Source of the DNA: Mycobacterium sp. 1245111.1
GTDB taxonomy: Bacteria > Actinomycetota > Actinomycetes > Mycobacteriales > Mycobacteriaceae
Assembly (NCBI RefSeq): GCF_001673405.1
Contig: NZ_LZLV01000057.1
Coordinates: 1 to 61,887, forward strand
Length of the DNA stretch: 61,887 nt
Direction of reading: 5' to 3'
The notes below the pieces were generated by a model. The model was not told where the DNA came from. It was given only the letters and a program-made list of their open reading frames with translations, and made no database searches. Position numbers and translations under genes: made by a program. Below are positions 1 to 7,117 of the stretch, one piece after another; positions within the stretch are counted from its first letter, which is position 1, and the number at the start of each line of letters is the position of its first letter.

Positions 1-39
1 ATTACGCTCACCAACGGAGACCAGCCGCCGGCTGAGTCC

Positions 40-270
40 TCAAATCAGAAAGTCTCCGAACTCACCGGGGCGATTCACAGATGCGAGTTGTCGGGCACCT
101 GCAGAGTCGCCTTCATAGCACTCCCCGAAGCGTCCGTCGCTGATGCGCGGGTGCCACTGGCTCTCAGGGAGTTGCTCCTTGCCGTCGTACGAGTGCGTTG
201 CTACGAATACCGCCAATTTGAGTATGTCAAGTTTGGACGGACCCACTAGAGCAAGTTGGCTTGGCTCCAC
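40..270 (-). CDS. Small hypothetical protein (uncertain)
   Basis: A 76-codon reading frame starting at a GTG. I recognise no domain and see no clear ribosome binding site. It lies on the same strand as the downstream hydrolase-side genes but is isolated near the window edge. Codon use is less strongly GC3-biased than in the confident genes, so it may be spurious. Confidence 0.3.
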   Translation of the reverse strand: MEPSQLALVGPSKLDILKLAVFVATHSYDGKEQLPESQWHPRISDGRFGECYEGDSAGARQLASVNRPGEFGDFLI

Positions 271-370
271 CGTTGCCTAACGTTGGGGATAACGGCTTCT
301 AGGTTTCCGACGACAAGAAACGCGCACGCTGAGAGCCGTGAGACCGCAGTGGAACTGGGGACTGTCCCGT

Positions 371-1264
371 TCAGCTGTGGATGTGGGCGTGCAGGACTGC
401 CTCGGCGAAGATTTCGGGTGCTTCTTGGGGCACGTTGTGGCCGACGTCGGCGTGACGAACGTCAAGCACGGCGTGAAGGCGCCATTCGTGGACTGCCCGC
501 GGCAACCCTGGGGGTACGAGAGGGTCAGCCTGGGGATCAACAACGACCGTCGGGATCGCAATTGGGGGCTGGGTTGCGATCTGGTCTTCCAAGTGTTGGT
601 AGGCAGGGTCACCGGCGGCTAGGCCGTAGCGGTGTCGGTAGGAGTGCACGACGACGTCGACGAAGTCGGGATTGTCGAATGATGCTGCGGAGGTGGCGAA
701 TTCGTCGTCGGCGAAGTCCCAGTGCGGTGAGAACTCATGCCATAACTGGCGCGTGAACTCGCTCCGGTATGTGTCAAGCCCGACTCGGCCGCGTTCGCCG
801 TGAAGGTAGTACTGGTACCAGAGCTTGCGCTCGACTTCTGGTGGTGCCGGTGACGACGCGGCGGCGATGGTTTGGACGTTGTAACCCGACGCGGTGACCA
901 GCGCACGTAGCTGGTCGGGCCACAGCGCGGCCGCCACACATGCGGCGCGACCTCCCCAGTCGAAACCGGCAACGATCGGCGGGGCCAATTCAAGCGCGGC
1001 GATCAGGGCGCGCAGGTCTGAGGCCAGCGCGGTCTGTTGCCCTGAGCGCGGCGTCGCCGCGCTCAGGAAGCGGGTGGGCCCGTAGCCGCGCAGGTAGGGC
1101 ACCACCACCATCGCTCCCGCGCCGACCAGTAGGGGTGCGACCTTGTCGTAGCAGCGGGGGTCGTAGGGAAATCCATGCAACAGTACGACCGGCCACCCGG
1201 CCGGATCACCGTGACGCTCAACAGCCACGTCAAGGACGCCGGCGCGGATCGTCAATGTCTGCAT
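371..1264 (-). CDS. Alpha/beta hydrolase, epoxide hydrolase-like
   Basis: A 297-aa alpha/beta-hydrolase fold protein. The oxyanion-hole motif HGFP follows strand beta3 (VVLLHGF). The nucleophile elbow reads GFDWGG, so the nucleophile is Asp, as in epoxide hydrolases and haloalkane dehalogenases, rather than Ser. A late Asp (VDPQADPLVPP) and a His near the C-terminus (DVGHNVPQEAP) fit the rest of the triad. I chose the ATG at 1264 because it opens directly into the first beta strand; an ATG three codons upstream (1273) is an alternative. The longer open frame upstream is non-coding in character. Substrate unknown; cytoplasmic. Confidence 0.8.
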   Translation of the reverse strand: MQTLTIRAGVLDVAVERHGDPAGWPVVLLHGFPYDPRCYDKVAPLLVGAGAMVVVPYLRGYGPTRFLSAATPRSGQQTALASDLRALIAALELAPPIVAGFDWGGRAACVAAALWPDQLRALVTASGYNVQTIAAASSPAPPEVERKLWYQYYLHGERGRVGLDTYRSEFTRQLWHEFSPHWDFADDEFATSAASFDNPDFVDVVVHSYRHRYGLAAGDPAYQHLEDQIATQPPIAIPTVVVDPQADPLVPPGLPRAVHEWRLHAVLDVRHADVGHNVPQEAPEIFAEAVLHAHIHS

Positions 1265-1327
1265 CGCCCCCATTGTGCCCCGCCACATCCGTGCCGGCGT
1301 GCAGGTGCTCAGTGGTTGAATTGGTTC

Positions 1328-1765
1328 GTGGTTGAGGATTGGTCGACGCTGGCGGGTCTGCACGAGATTCGCCGCGCTCGTAGCGGCCGGATCGAGGGTT
1401 GGGCGGATCCGATGGCGTACGCAGTCGGGTTTCGTCGCGGCCAGGACTGGGTGTTCCCGTATGTCAACCGTCCGGGTGGCACTCACGGGTTGCCGGCAGT
1501 GATTTTGGCCGAAGTGGTCGGCTACTCCCACGGGACGCGTGAAATCTCCATCTCGGCAGCCTGTTTGGCCCAGGCGATTACTGCGCTGCAGCCAGCCGAG
1601 GCGGCGACCGATGTGGACCACCCCAATCTGGCGGCGTGGCGCACGATCGCGGCTGCCGATCCGCGCGAGATAGCCGCGGTATTCGTCGGCTCCCTTGGTG
1701 ATCCCTTCGCAGGCCCTGCCGATGCCGCGCTACGCGCACAGATGGCTTCAGCAACCGCCGACTGA
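1328..1765 (+). CDS. Hypothetical protein
   Basis: About 145 codons of well-biased frame starting at a GTG, divergent from the hydrolase. The sequence looks globular (GYSHGTREIS, an Ala-rich helix, then DPREIAAVFVG), but I recognise no family. The start is uncertain; an internal Met at about 1411 is an alternative. The stop codon lies right at the unresolved left boundary of the IS21-family element, so the C-terminus may be altered by that insertion. Confidence 0.4.
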   Translation: MVEDWSTLAGLHEIRRARSGRIEGWADPMAYAVGFRRGQDWVFPYVNRPGGTHGLPAVILAEVVGYSHGTREISISAACLAQAITALQPAEAATDVDHPNLAAWRTIAAADPREIAAVFVGSLGDPFAGPADAALRAQMASATAD

Positions 1766-1799
1766 GGCCTGATTTTGGCGTGCTGAGGCGAGTGTGCAT

Positions 1800-2594
1800 T
1801 CACGTCGTGGCAGTGTGGGCTGCTTTAGTGTGGGCTAGTCGGTAGGAGTGGGTGCCGGTTTCGATGATGTTGCCGCCGAACGTGAGTCGGTCCACGATGG
1901 CTGCGCATAGGCGTGGGTCGGTGAATGTTTTGGTCCATCCTGAGAACGACTCGTTGGAAGCTATTGCGACGCTGTTCTTTTCTTCACGCTCGGTCAATAC
2001 CTGGAACAATAGCTCGGCCCCGCGGCGGTCTAATTCCATATAGCCCAATTCGTCAACGCAGATGAGATCGACTCTGCCGTAACGGGCGATCGTTTTCGCC
2101 AGGATCTTCTCGTCGGCGGCTTCGACGAGTTCGTTGACCAGTTTGGTCGCCAGGGTGTACTTCACCCTGAACCCGGCTTCGGCGGCCGCGGTGCCCAACG
2201 CGATCAGCAAGTGCGACTTGCCGGTGCCGGAGTCTCCGATCAAACACAATGGCTGCCCGGCACGGACCCACGCACTGGTGGCCAGGGTGTGGATGGTGGC
2301 GGGGTTGATGTTCGGGTTAGCCTCAAAATCGAAGTCGCCCAACCATTTCTCGCGCGGGAACCCGGCGGCTTTGACCCGGCGCACCGAGCGGCGCCGGGCC
2401 CGGTCATCACACTCAGCTAGTAGTAACTCGGCCAGGAAGCCTTGGTAGGTGAGTTGTTCTTTTTCCGCGGTCGTAACCATGTCGGCGAATAGTGTGCGCA
2501 CCGACGGCAGCCGTAGTTGCCGGCAGGCCTGATCGACCGCGGCATCAGCGGCCTGAGCGCTCAGTCCTCGACGCCGTCGGCTCGGGCCGCCCAT
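1800..2594 (-). CDS. istB: IS21-family helper ATPase IstB
   Basis: A 264-aa AAA+ ATPase that assists the IstA transposase in target choice. The Walker A motif is GDSGTGKS (around residue 122) and the Walker B is LICVDELGYM, with the family-typical RGAELLFQVLTEREEKNS after it. The length is usual for IstB. The ATG overlaps the istA stop by one base, implying translational coupling. It appears intact. Confidence 0.92.
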   Translation of the reverse strand: MGGPSRRRRGLSAQAADAAVDQACRQLRLPSVRTLFADMVTTAEKEQLTYQGFLAELLLAECDDRARRRSVRRVKAAGFPREKWLGDFDFEANPNINPATIHTLATSAWVRAGQPLCLIGDSGTGKSHLLIALGTAAAEAGFRVKYTLATKLVNELVEAADEKILAKTIARYGRVDLICVDELGYMELDRRGAELLFQVLTEREEKNSVAIASNESFSGWTKTFTDPRLCAAIVDRLTFGGNIIETGTHSYRLAHTKAAHTATT

Positions 2595-4297
2595 CAGCGG
2601 ACCCCACCGGTCACCGGCAACGGTTGCCAGTCAGCTTTTAAGGTGCGGCGGGTCAGCAGCTCGTCGTAGCCGGCCAGCGAAGGCAACGGCCGAGTATCAG
2701 GCGGCAGTCCGGCGATGACCGCCGCGGGGTCGGTCAGCCGTCGTTCAGTCAAGCTGATCACGCGACGCTGCCGGCCGACGCCGGCAGCGTCGGTTTGGGC
2801 CCGATCGTCTGAGGCGTCGCCGCCGTGCGCGGCCAGGCGTGCTTCCACGGCCACCACATCGGCACTGGTCGACCCCACCTGCAGAGCCGCGGCCATTCCG
2901 GCGATGACGTCGGCGTGACCTAGGTGTCTGTGCAACAACAGCACGTCGATCAACACCCTGGTTCCCGCGGCGTCACCGTGCGCTTTACGCGCTGCGGCCC
3001 AGAACGCTTCATGGGTGACAGTGAAGATGCCGGCCGCGCGTGCCTGCACCAAGGCGGTGGCCCCCGGCAGTGCGCCGGGTTTCATCTTCAGCACCTCTAA
3101 ATAGTGGTCCAGCTCGAGGATTTGGGCGCCTTTGCGGATCGAGCGCTGATGGTGCGCGATCAGCGTGGTGCTGTCGAAGACAAACAGCTCGTTGGAGCGC
3201 AGCCGCACCCGCACCCGACGGCCGATGAACCGCGCCGGCACCGAATACTGACTGCTGCGCACCATGATTCGCCCATGGCGATCCACCCGGGGCTCCAATA
3301 TAAGGCCCGGTTCGAACCGCTCGGCCGGCAGCGGCGCCAGCAGGGGTTGCTCGATGGCGAAGTCTTCACCGACTGTGCGGATGCGATGCCCGATCCGGCG
3401 ATCGTCGTCGACGCGGTCGGCCTGAGCGAGGCGCTGGTTCAGCTCCGTCAGTGACGCAACGCGTGGGACCGGGACCAAGTGATTGCGGCGGAAGCGGCCG
3501 CCTTCGCCCTCAACACCGCCCTTCTCGTGGGCTCCGGCGACCCCGGGGATGCAGTAGAACGCCTCGAAGCCTTGATGGGATCGGAACAACACCCACCGCT
3601 GGTTTTCGATCCGGCCGCGATCACCAAAAAGCACCCGCGTCACCGCGGACTTCAAGTTGTCATAGCGGATGTGGCCGGTGGGGATGCCGCCGAATTCATC
3701 GAACGCCGCAAGATGGCCTTCCAGGAACGCCTCCTGGGATTGGGTCGCATAAACCCGGTGCACGGCCTTGCCCGACATCGACAGCCGCATCGTGAACAGA
3801 AAGCATTTCGTGCGCCCCTCGGGCAGATCGACATACAGTTCAGCGAAATCGACCTCGGCCTCGCGCCCCGGTTCGTGGGTTTGCGGCACGAACGCCTCGA
3901 CCAGCTGATCGCCTGTCTCGGCGGCGATTTCGGGTCGCCGCCGGGCCACATAATCGCGCAGCGTCGAATACGACAACAGATCTGCGGCGTCGTGTTCGTC
4001 GATCAGCCGGGCCAAAATCCGGCGAGCGGTATGGCGCTGCTTACGGGGGGCATCACGATCAGCCCGCAACATCTCATCGATCGCGGTGGCGAACGGGTCG
4101 ATCTTGCGGGATCGCCACCGTCGTGGCGCCGGCGCCGGTGGCTGCGCCGAGATCAACGCCTGCCGAACGGTGCGACGGTGCACCCGGTGCCGCTTGGCCA
4201 GCGCCCGCACCGACAACCCATCCACCCGGCAATCTCGTCGGATCTGCTCGAACAATTCCACCCTGGACCCCGCTCTGGCTCCTGCCATCGTCGTCAT
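2594..4297 (-). CDS. istA: IS21-family transposase IstA
   Basis: A 567-aa transposase. An N-terminal HTH (LSVRALAKRHRVHRRTVRQAL) precedes the integrase catalytic core with EVDFAELYVDL (first Asp), RYDNLKSAV (second Asp) and HEKGGVEGEGG (Glu), and then a beta-rich C-terminal domain. I used the ATG at 4297; the reading frame extends upstream into the terminal repeat with a GTG at 4321, which is unlikely to be the start. Intact, so the element may still be active. Confidence 0.9.
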   Translation of the reverse strand: MTTMAGARAGSRVELFEQIRRDCRVDGLSVRALAKRHRVHRRTVRQALISAQPPAPAPRRWRSRKIDPFATAIDEMLRADRDAPRKQRHTARRILARLIDEHDAADLLSYSTLRDYVARRRPEIAAETGDQLVEAFVPQTHEPGREAEVDFAELYVDLPEGRTKCFLFTMRLSMSGKAVHRVYATQSQEAFLEGHLAAFDEFGGIPTGHIRYDNLKSAVTRVLFGDRGRIENQRWVLFRSHQGFEAFYCIPGVAGAHEKGGVEGEGGRFRRNHLVPVPRVASLTELNQRLAQADRVDDDRRIGHRIRTVGEDFAIEQPLLAPLPAERFEPGLILEPRVDRHGRIMVRSSQYSVPARFIGRRVRVRLRSNELFVFDSTTLIAHHQRSIRKGAQILELDHYLEVLKMKPGALPGATALVQARAAGIFTVTHEAFWAAARKAHGDAAGTRVLIDVLLLHRHLGHADVIAGMAAALQVGSTSADVVAVEARLAAHGGDASDDRAQTDAAGVGRQRRVISLTERRLTDPAAVIAGLPPDTRPLPSLAGYDELLTRRTLKADWQPLPVTGGVR

Positions 4298-4313
4298 ACC
4301 GCGACGATGAAGT

Positions 4314-4412
4314 GGGGCCACTCAAACCTGACACAACCCGCCCGGCGAGTCGCGGTGGAGCCACCCAAACCTGACACTCCGCGACTAAACGGGGCCAGCC
4401 AAACCTGTCACA
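4314..4412 (-). repeat. Three iterated transposase-site repeats at IS end
   Basis: Three direct copies of a ~21-bp unit with core CAAACCTGACAC (third copy CAAACCTGTCAC) lie at 4314-4334, 4357-4377 and 4391-4412. Each is preceded by GGGGCCA or GGAGCCA. Multiple terminal repeats of this kind are known IstA-binding sites in the IS21 family. Confidence 0.8.
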
Positions 4413-4457
4413 CTCAGCCAATTCGCCGAACATCTGTGTCTCACCGATCTTGCTCAT
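4413..4457 (-). pseudogene. 5' stub of a gene cut by the IS21 element
   Basis: The ATG at 4457 lies one base after the stop of the preceding gene, and 15 codons (MSKIGETQMFGELAE) are read before the IS end begins. No matching remainder is visible on the far side of the element, so the insertion probably came with a deletion or rearrangement. The product is unknown. Confidence 0.5.
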
Positions 4458-4458
4458 T

Positions 4459-4683
4459 TCAGTCCTTACTCCAGGTTGTGACGCAACAGGTGATGCTGTG
4501 CCGATAGACGAACCGTTCACCTCTACGGACGGCGGCCGACGAGGCGGCGGTCAGCATCTGCTCGTTCGAACGGTCCCTCAGGTACCAGTGCCCGTCTAGG
4601 ACGACCCATCGGTGAGCTCGTGGGTCGATGTCGACGAGCGCACCATCAGCGGGGCCGCCGGCGAGGACACCTGCGTTCTTCAC
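4459..4683 (-). CDS. Small hypothetical protein
   Basis: A 74-aa protein starting at a GTG that overlaps the stop of the upstream gene (GTGA). It starts with LAGGPADGALVDIDPRAHRWVVLDGHWYLRD, reminiscent of small phage and plasmid proteins with a GGPxDG opening, but I cannot assign a function. It is the third gene of a coupled small-gene operon whose fourth gene is cut by the IS. Confidence 0.55.
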   Translation of the reverse strand: MKNAGVLAGGPADGALVDIDPRAHRWVVLDGHWYLRDRSNEQMLTAASSAAVRRGERFVYRHSITCCVTTWSKD

Positions 4684-4820
4684 GGCGCTTCCCCTCCCCA
4701 CGCAACCCGGCTGGCGAGGCATTGCCCGGAGGGCGCCGGCAACGTGACGACTGAATGACTCAGCCCTAACGCGATGCCGGCCAGCAGGGACAGCCTGGCG
4801 CAGTCCAGAAAAGCGCTCAT
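4680..4820 (-). CDS. Small secreted or membrane peptide (46 aa)
   Basis: Begins at an ATGA overlap with the upstream gene stop (4817-4820) and ends in a GTGA overlap with the next gene. The N-terminus has a hydrophobic segment (LSLLAGIALGLSHSVV) that could be a signal peptide or single membrane span. The double coupling argues that it is translated. Function unknown. Confidence 0.5.
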   Translation of the reverse strand: MSAFLDCARLSLLAGIALGLSHSVVTLPAPSGQCLASRVAWGGEAP

Positions 4821-4981
4821 TCCTTCAAGTCTTCCGAGTCGAGAAACTCCGTCTCACCATTGAAATCGACGTAGACACCATCCGGTGGTGACACCTTCAC
4901 GATCATGCCCAGCCGACCCGATGGCTTATGCGAAACCACCTTGCCGATCATGCGGTGAGATACGCGCCCGAGTCCGTTCAT
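4817..4981 (-). CDS. Small hypothetical protein
   Basis: A 54-aa frame beginning MNGLGRVSHRMIGKVV and ending in an acidic tail (EFLDSEDLKE). It resembles a small SH3-like barrel protein (GRLGMIVKVSPPDGVYVDF). The frame remains open upstream to about 5027 without a standard start except possible GTG codons, so the start could be earlier. First gene of the coupled operon that continues to 4413. Confidence 0.5.
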   Translation of the reverse strand: MNGLGRVSHRMIGKVVSHKPSGRLGMIVKVSPPDGVYVDFNGETEFLDSEDLKE

Positions 4982-5203
4982 GTCGTACACCGTTCGGTAG
5001 CGGTAGGCCGGCGCGGCATCAATGGCTCTCTTTCAGTTCGTCTCTACGGCAGTGGCAACAACTAGCCGGTGCTCACGTCTTTCGCCTGAACCGATGGTGC
5101 CCTGTCGGGGCGCCGGGCCGAGTAACGCCGGGTGTGTCGACGCCTTCTTTTGCGGCTTTGGGTAGCGGGCGAGGATTGCCGGAGAGCTGATCTTCAAATC
5201 TGG

Positions 5204-5233
5204 ACTATAGTATTTTTTGCTATACTGCGGGTA
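5204..5233 (+). promoter_or_regulatory. Leaderless promoter with inverted repeat
   Basis: TATACT at 5221-5226 is a good -10 hexamer and ends six bases before the ATG at 5233, so transcription would begin at or next to the start codon. TATAG (5206-5210) and CTATA (5220-5224) form an inverted repeat overlapping the -10, and ACTATAGT (5204-5211) is itself palindromic. This suits autorepression by the HTH protein encoded just downstream. Confidence 0.6.
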
Positions 5234-5751
5234 TGGCTGGGCGCGGCTCGATCTTGGCATCGGTAATGTCGGAGACCCGGACCAGTCAGTCCGAGTTATC
5301 CCGACTCAGCGGGGTTCATCAGCCCAGCATCAGCCAATACCTGTCCGGCAAGGTCGATCTCAGCGACGAGCTGCTGGAACGGCTGTTGGGCTGCATGGGG
5401 TATCGCCTTGAGGTCACCCGCCAATCGCTGCCGGCCGGGCTGACGCGCTCTGAGCGGCGATCGTGGTTGTTGCACCGCGAGCTCGCGAAACTCGTCACCC
5501 CTGAGGCGCTGGTGCAGTGGCAGCCCGTCATCGACGACAACGTCGGCCGGCTACGGGCCGGGACGAACGGCCAGCCCCACGCGCGGAACCTGGAGCGCTG
5601 GGCGACGCTGATTAAAGACGGCGACACCGCCGGCCTCAAGCGGGTACTGACCGGGTTGCGCCGCGAGGACATCGAAATGCGCGAGGTCTCCCCCATGGCT
5701 GGGCTCCTCCCCGAGGAGCAGCGCCAGCGCGTGTTGCGATCACAACGCTGA
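5233..5751 (+). CDS. HTH antitoxin-like protein
   Basis: A 172-aa protein with an N-terminal XRE-type helix-turn-helix (TSQSELSRLSGVHQPSISQYLSGKV, split as TSQSELSRLSGV / HQPSISQYLSGKV) and a helical C-terminal domain. Its stop overlaps the start of the nucleotidyltransferase gene (TGATG), the usual arrangement for antitoxin and toxin in nucleotidyltransferase pairs. The start is fixed by the leaderless promoter immediately before it. Probably autoregulatory through the palindrome there. Confidence 0.7.
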   Translation: MAGRGSILASVMSETRTSQSELSRLSGVHQPSISQYLSGKVDLSDELLERLLGCMGYRLEVTRQSLPAGLTRSERRSWLLHRELAKLVTPEALVQWQPVIDDNVGRLRAGTNGQPHARNLERWATLIKDGDTAGLKRVLTGLRREDIEMREVSPMAGLLPEEQRQRVLRSQR

Positions 5752-6326
5752 TGCGCCGCGATCAGCTCGAGCACGCGATCCGCACCGCCTGCCAAATTTC
5801 GGGACTGACCGAGGTGATTATTGTTGGCTCCCAAGCCATCTTGGGCACCTACCACGAACGCCAGCTACCGGTGTTCGCAACCAGGTCGCTAGAAATCGAC
5901 GTCCTACCGATCGCCGACGACGCCGGCGCGATCGCCCGCCTCGCAGACGAAATCGAGGGTGTCGCCGGCGAGCTGTCTCCGTTCGCCCAGACGCACGGCT
6001 TCTGGATCGACGGCGTCGACTTGAACACCTCCGTACTCGCCGATGGCTGGCATGACCGCCTGGTCAAGGTACAGAACGCCAACACGGCCGCACCGGCGGG
6101 CCAACCGCAGTACATCGGCTGGTGCCTGGACAAAGAGGATCTGTGCGTCGCGAAGTTGTGCGCTCTGCGCGAGAAAGACGAAAACTTCGTTGGGGCGCTG
6201 CTGTACACGGGCCTGGTAGACCCGGTCGTGATCGACGCCAGACTTGCTGGGCTACCCGAGCAGCACCGCGCCGCGGCCACACGCGCCAGAGCGTGGCTTG
6301 CTCATCGAATGAACACCCTCGAATAG
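5751..6326 (+). CDS. Nucleotidyltransferase-fold toxin (DUF6036-like)
   Basis: A 191-aa protein with a nucleotidyltransferase signature: VGSQAILG (helix cap, G-S) followed by SLEIDVLPIAD carrying the acidic residues. A later EDLCVAKLCALREKDENFVGALL segment is typical of DUF6036-like proteins, where a Lys and the E/D-rich stretch stay conserved. Members of this superfamily act as toxins that modify RNA or proteins. Coupled to the HTH gene upstream. The target is not known. Confidence 0.7.
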   Translation: MRRDQLEHAIRTACQISGLTEVIIVGSQAILGTYHERQLPVFATRSLEIDVLPIADDAGAIARLADEIEGVAGELSPFAQTHGFWIDGVDLNTSVLADGWHDRLVKVQNANTAAPAGQPQYIGWCLDKEDLCVAKLCALREKDENFVGALLYTGLVDPVVIDARLAGLPEQHRAAATRARAWLAHRMNTLE

Positions 6327-6336
6327 CCTGCCCGCT

Positions 6337-6795
6337 CTACCCCTCGGGAGTCGATTTGACCGGCGGAAGCTGCTCGAGCTGGCGTACGTGGTCGATCATC
6401 GCCGCGACACTGTCCAGCGCTTGCGGTGTCAGGCCTGAAGCCCGCATCGCCAAATCGCGCACACCGGTGTCGCGCAACGCCTGCAGCAGAGTTAGTTGCG
6501 CCTCGATGTTCGGGTCAGGGTCATCGTCGATCAGATACGACGGCGGCAGACCGAAAAACCGCGCGATCGCACGCAGATGCGCCAGTGTCGGGTTGTCTTT
6601 CATGCCGTTGCGGAGCTGCCACAGATAGGCCGCGCTGATCGATACACCTGTCTGCTTGGTGATCGCCTCGGCGGCCGCAGCGTTGGACAGCTGCGGCTCC
6701 GTCGGCCGGCGCATGACCTCAAAAAGCCTGTTCAGTCGTTCGGCGAGCGTGCTGCTGCCCGAAGGTGCGGCGCCAATTCCGTCTGCCGTGGGCAA
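6337..6795 (-). CDS. EspR-like HTH regulator, copy 1
   Basis: A 152-aa protein with the architecture of mycobacterial EspR: LAERLNRLFEVM, an atypical HTH (ISAAYLWQLRNGMKDNPTLAHLRAIARFFGLPPSYLID) and a helical dimerisation tail (ALRDTGVRDLAMRASGLTPQALDSVAAMIDHVRQLE). The start is a TTG at 6795 with GAGAG about eight bases upstream; an ATG further upstream runs into a stop after four codons. EspR itself is a nucleoid-associated regulator of ESX-1 genes. This copy is divergent from the CPBP cassette and paralogous to the protein at 10234-10713. Confidence 0.8.
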   Translation of the reverse strand: MPTADGIGAAPSGSSTLAERLNRLFEVMRRPTEPQLSNAAAAEAITKQTGVSISAAYLWQLRNGMKDNPTLAHLRAIARFFGLPPSYLIDDDPDPNIEAQLTLLQALRDTGVRDLAMRASGLTPQALDSVAAMIDHVRQLEQLPPVKSTPEG

Positions 6796-6830
6796 TTTAC
6801 TCTCGTTTCATGCGGCTGCTTGCGATCTAT

Positions 6831-6846
6831 ACCCATGTTACTAAAC
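6831..6846 (-). promoter_or_regulatory. Shared upstream motif, site 1
   Basis: ACCCATGTTACTAAAC lies 36 bases upstream of the EspR-like start. Near-identical sites occur at 10732-10753 and 53189-53214, upstream of the second EspR-like gene and of the second ImmA module. Probably an operator or promoter element; see findings. Confidence 0.5.
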
Positions 6847-7117
6847 AGGGTCCGGTGACCACCGGTTACACCACGTGATACGCGCACTGTAACGCGATAT
6901 TCGCGCTCGTCCGCAACCTAACACCCACGCCCGACAACGCCAGACAGCCATCCGCTATCTACTGTGTCGACTCGCCAAAACCGCACCCCACACAAGCGAA
7001 CTCCACGCGCTCACCCCCACGGCTAAAGCCCGGGGTCCGCCGCGCTACCTCTACCATCTGATCGCGCGTTGGATCGCTGATCCGTTTCGTGTCGCAAGTT
7101 GGCCTTACGGTGCAGCC
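6847..7117. other. Intergenic region between EspR-like gene and cassette
   Basis: A gene-free stretch separating divergent genes. It holds GTGACCACCGGTTAC-type half-palindromes (6854-6868), repeated GTAAC/GTTAC pentamers, and the first copy of a long direct repeat at 7021-7064. No credible reading frame is seen. Confidence 0.4.
7021..7064 (+). repeat. Direct repeat copy 1 bounding the cassette
   Basis: A 44-base segment with core AAGCCCGGGGTCCGCC that recurs at 10163-10205. The first 21 bases match except for one A/G change, and the similarity continues through GCGCTAC to GATCG. It lies 54 bases before the CPBP start codon. It could be a recombination site or a shared regulatory sequence. 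Confidence 0.7.

Larger units (their letters stand above)
1766..4412 (-). mobile_element. IS21-family insertion sequence
   Basis: istA and istB homologues overlap by one base (TGATG at 2592-2596), the standard IS21 order, and three iterated copies of a ~21-bp repeat occupy the istA-proximal end. That end reads inward TGTGACAGG from 4412 and interrupts a small reading frame at 4413-4457. The other end is not resolved: a poor match begins around 1763-1766 (contains GATTTTGGCGTGC), and I could not identify a target-site duplication. The left boundary is therefore approximate. Confidence 0.75.

Noticed and set aside
5033..5260. Minus-strand frame across the promoter of the HTH/nucleotidyltransferase pair
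   Set aside because: Covers a strong promoter-like dyad and lacks coding bias.
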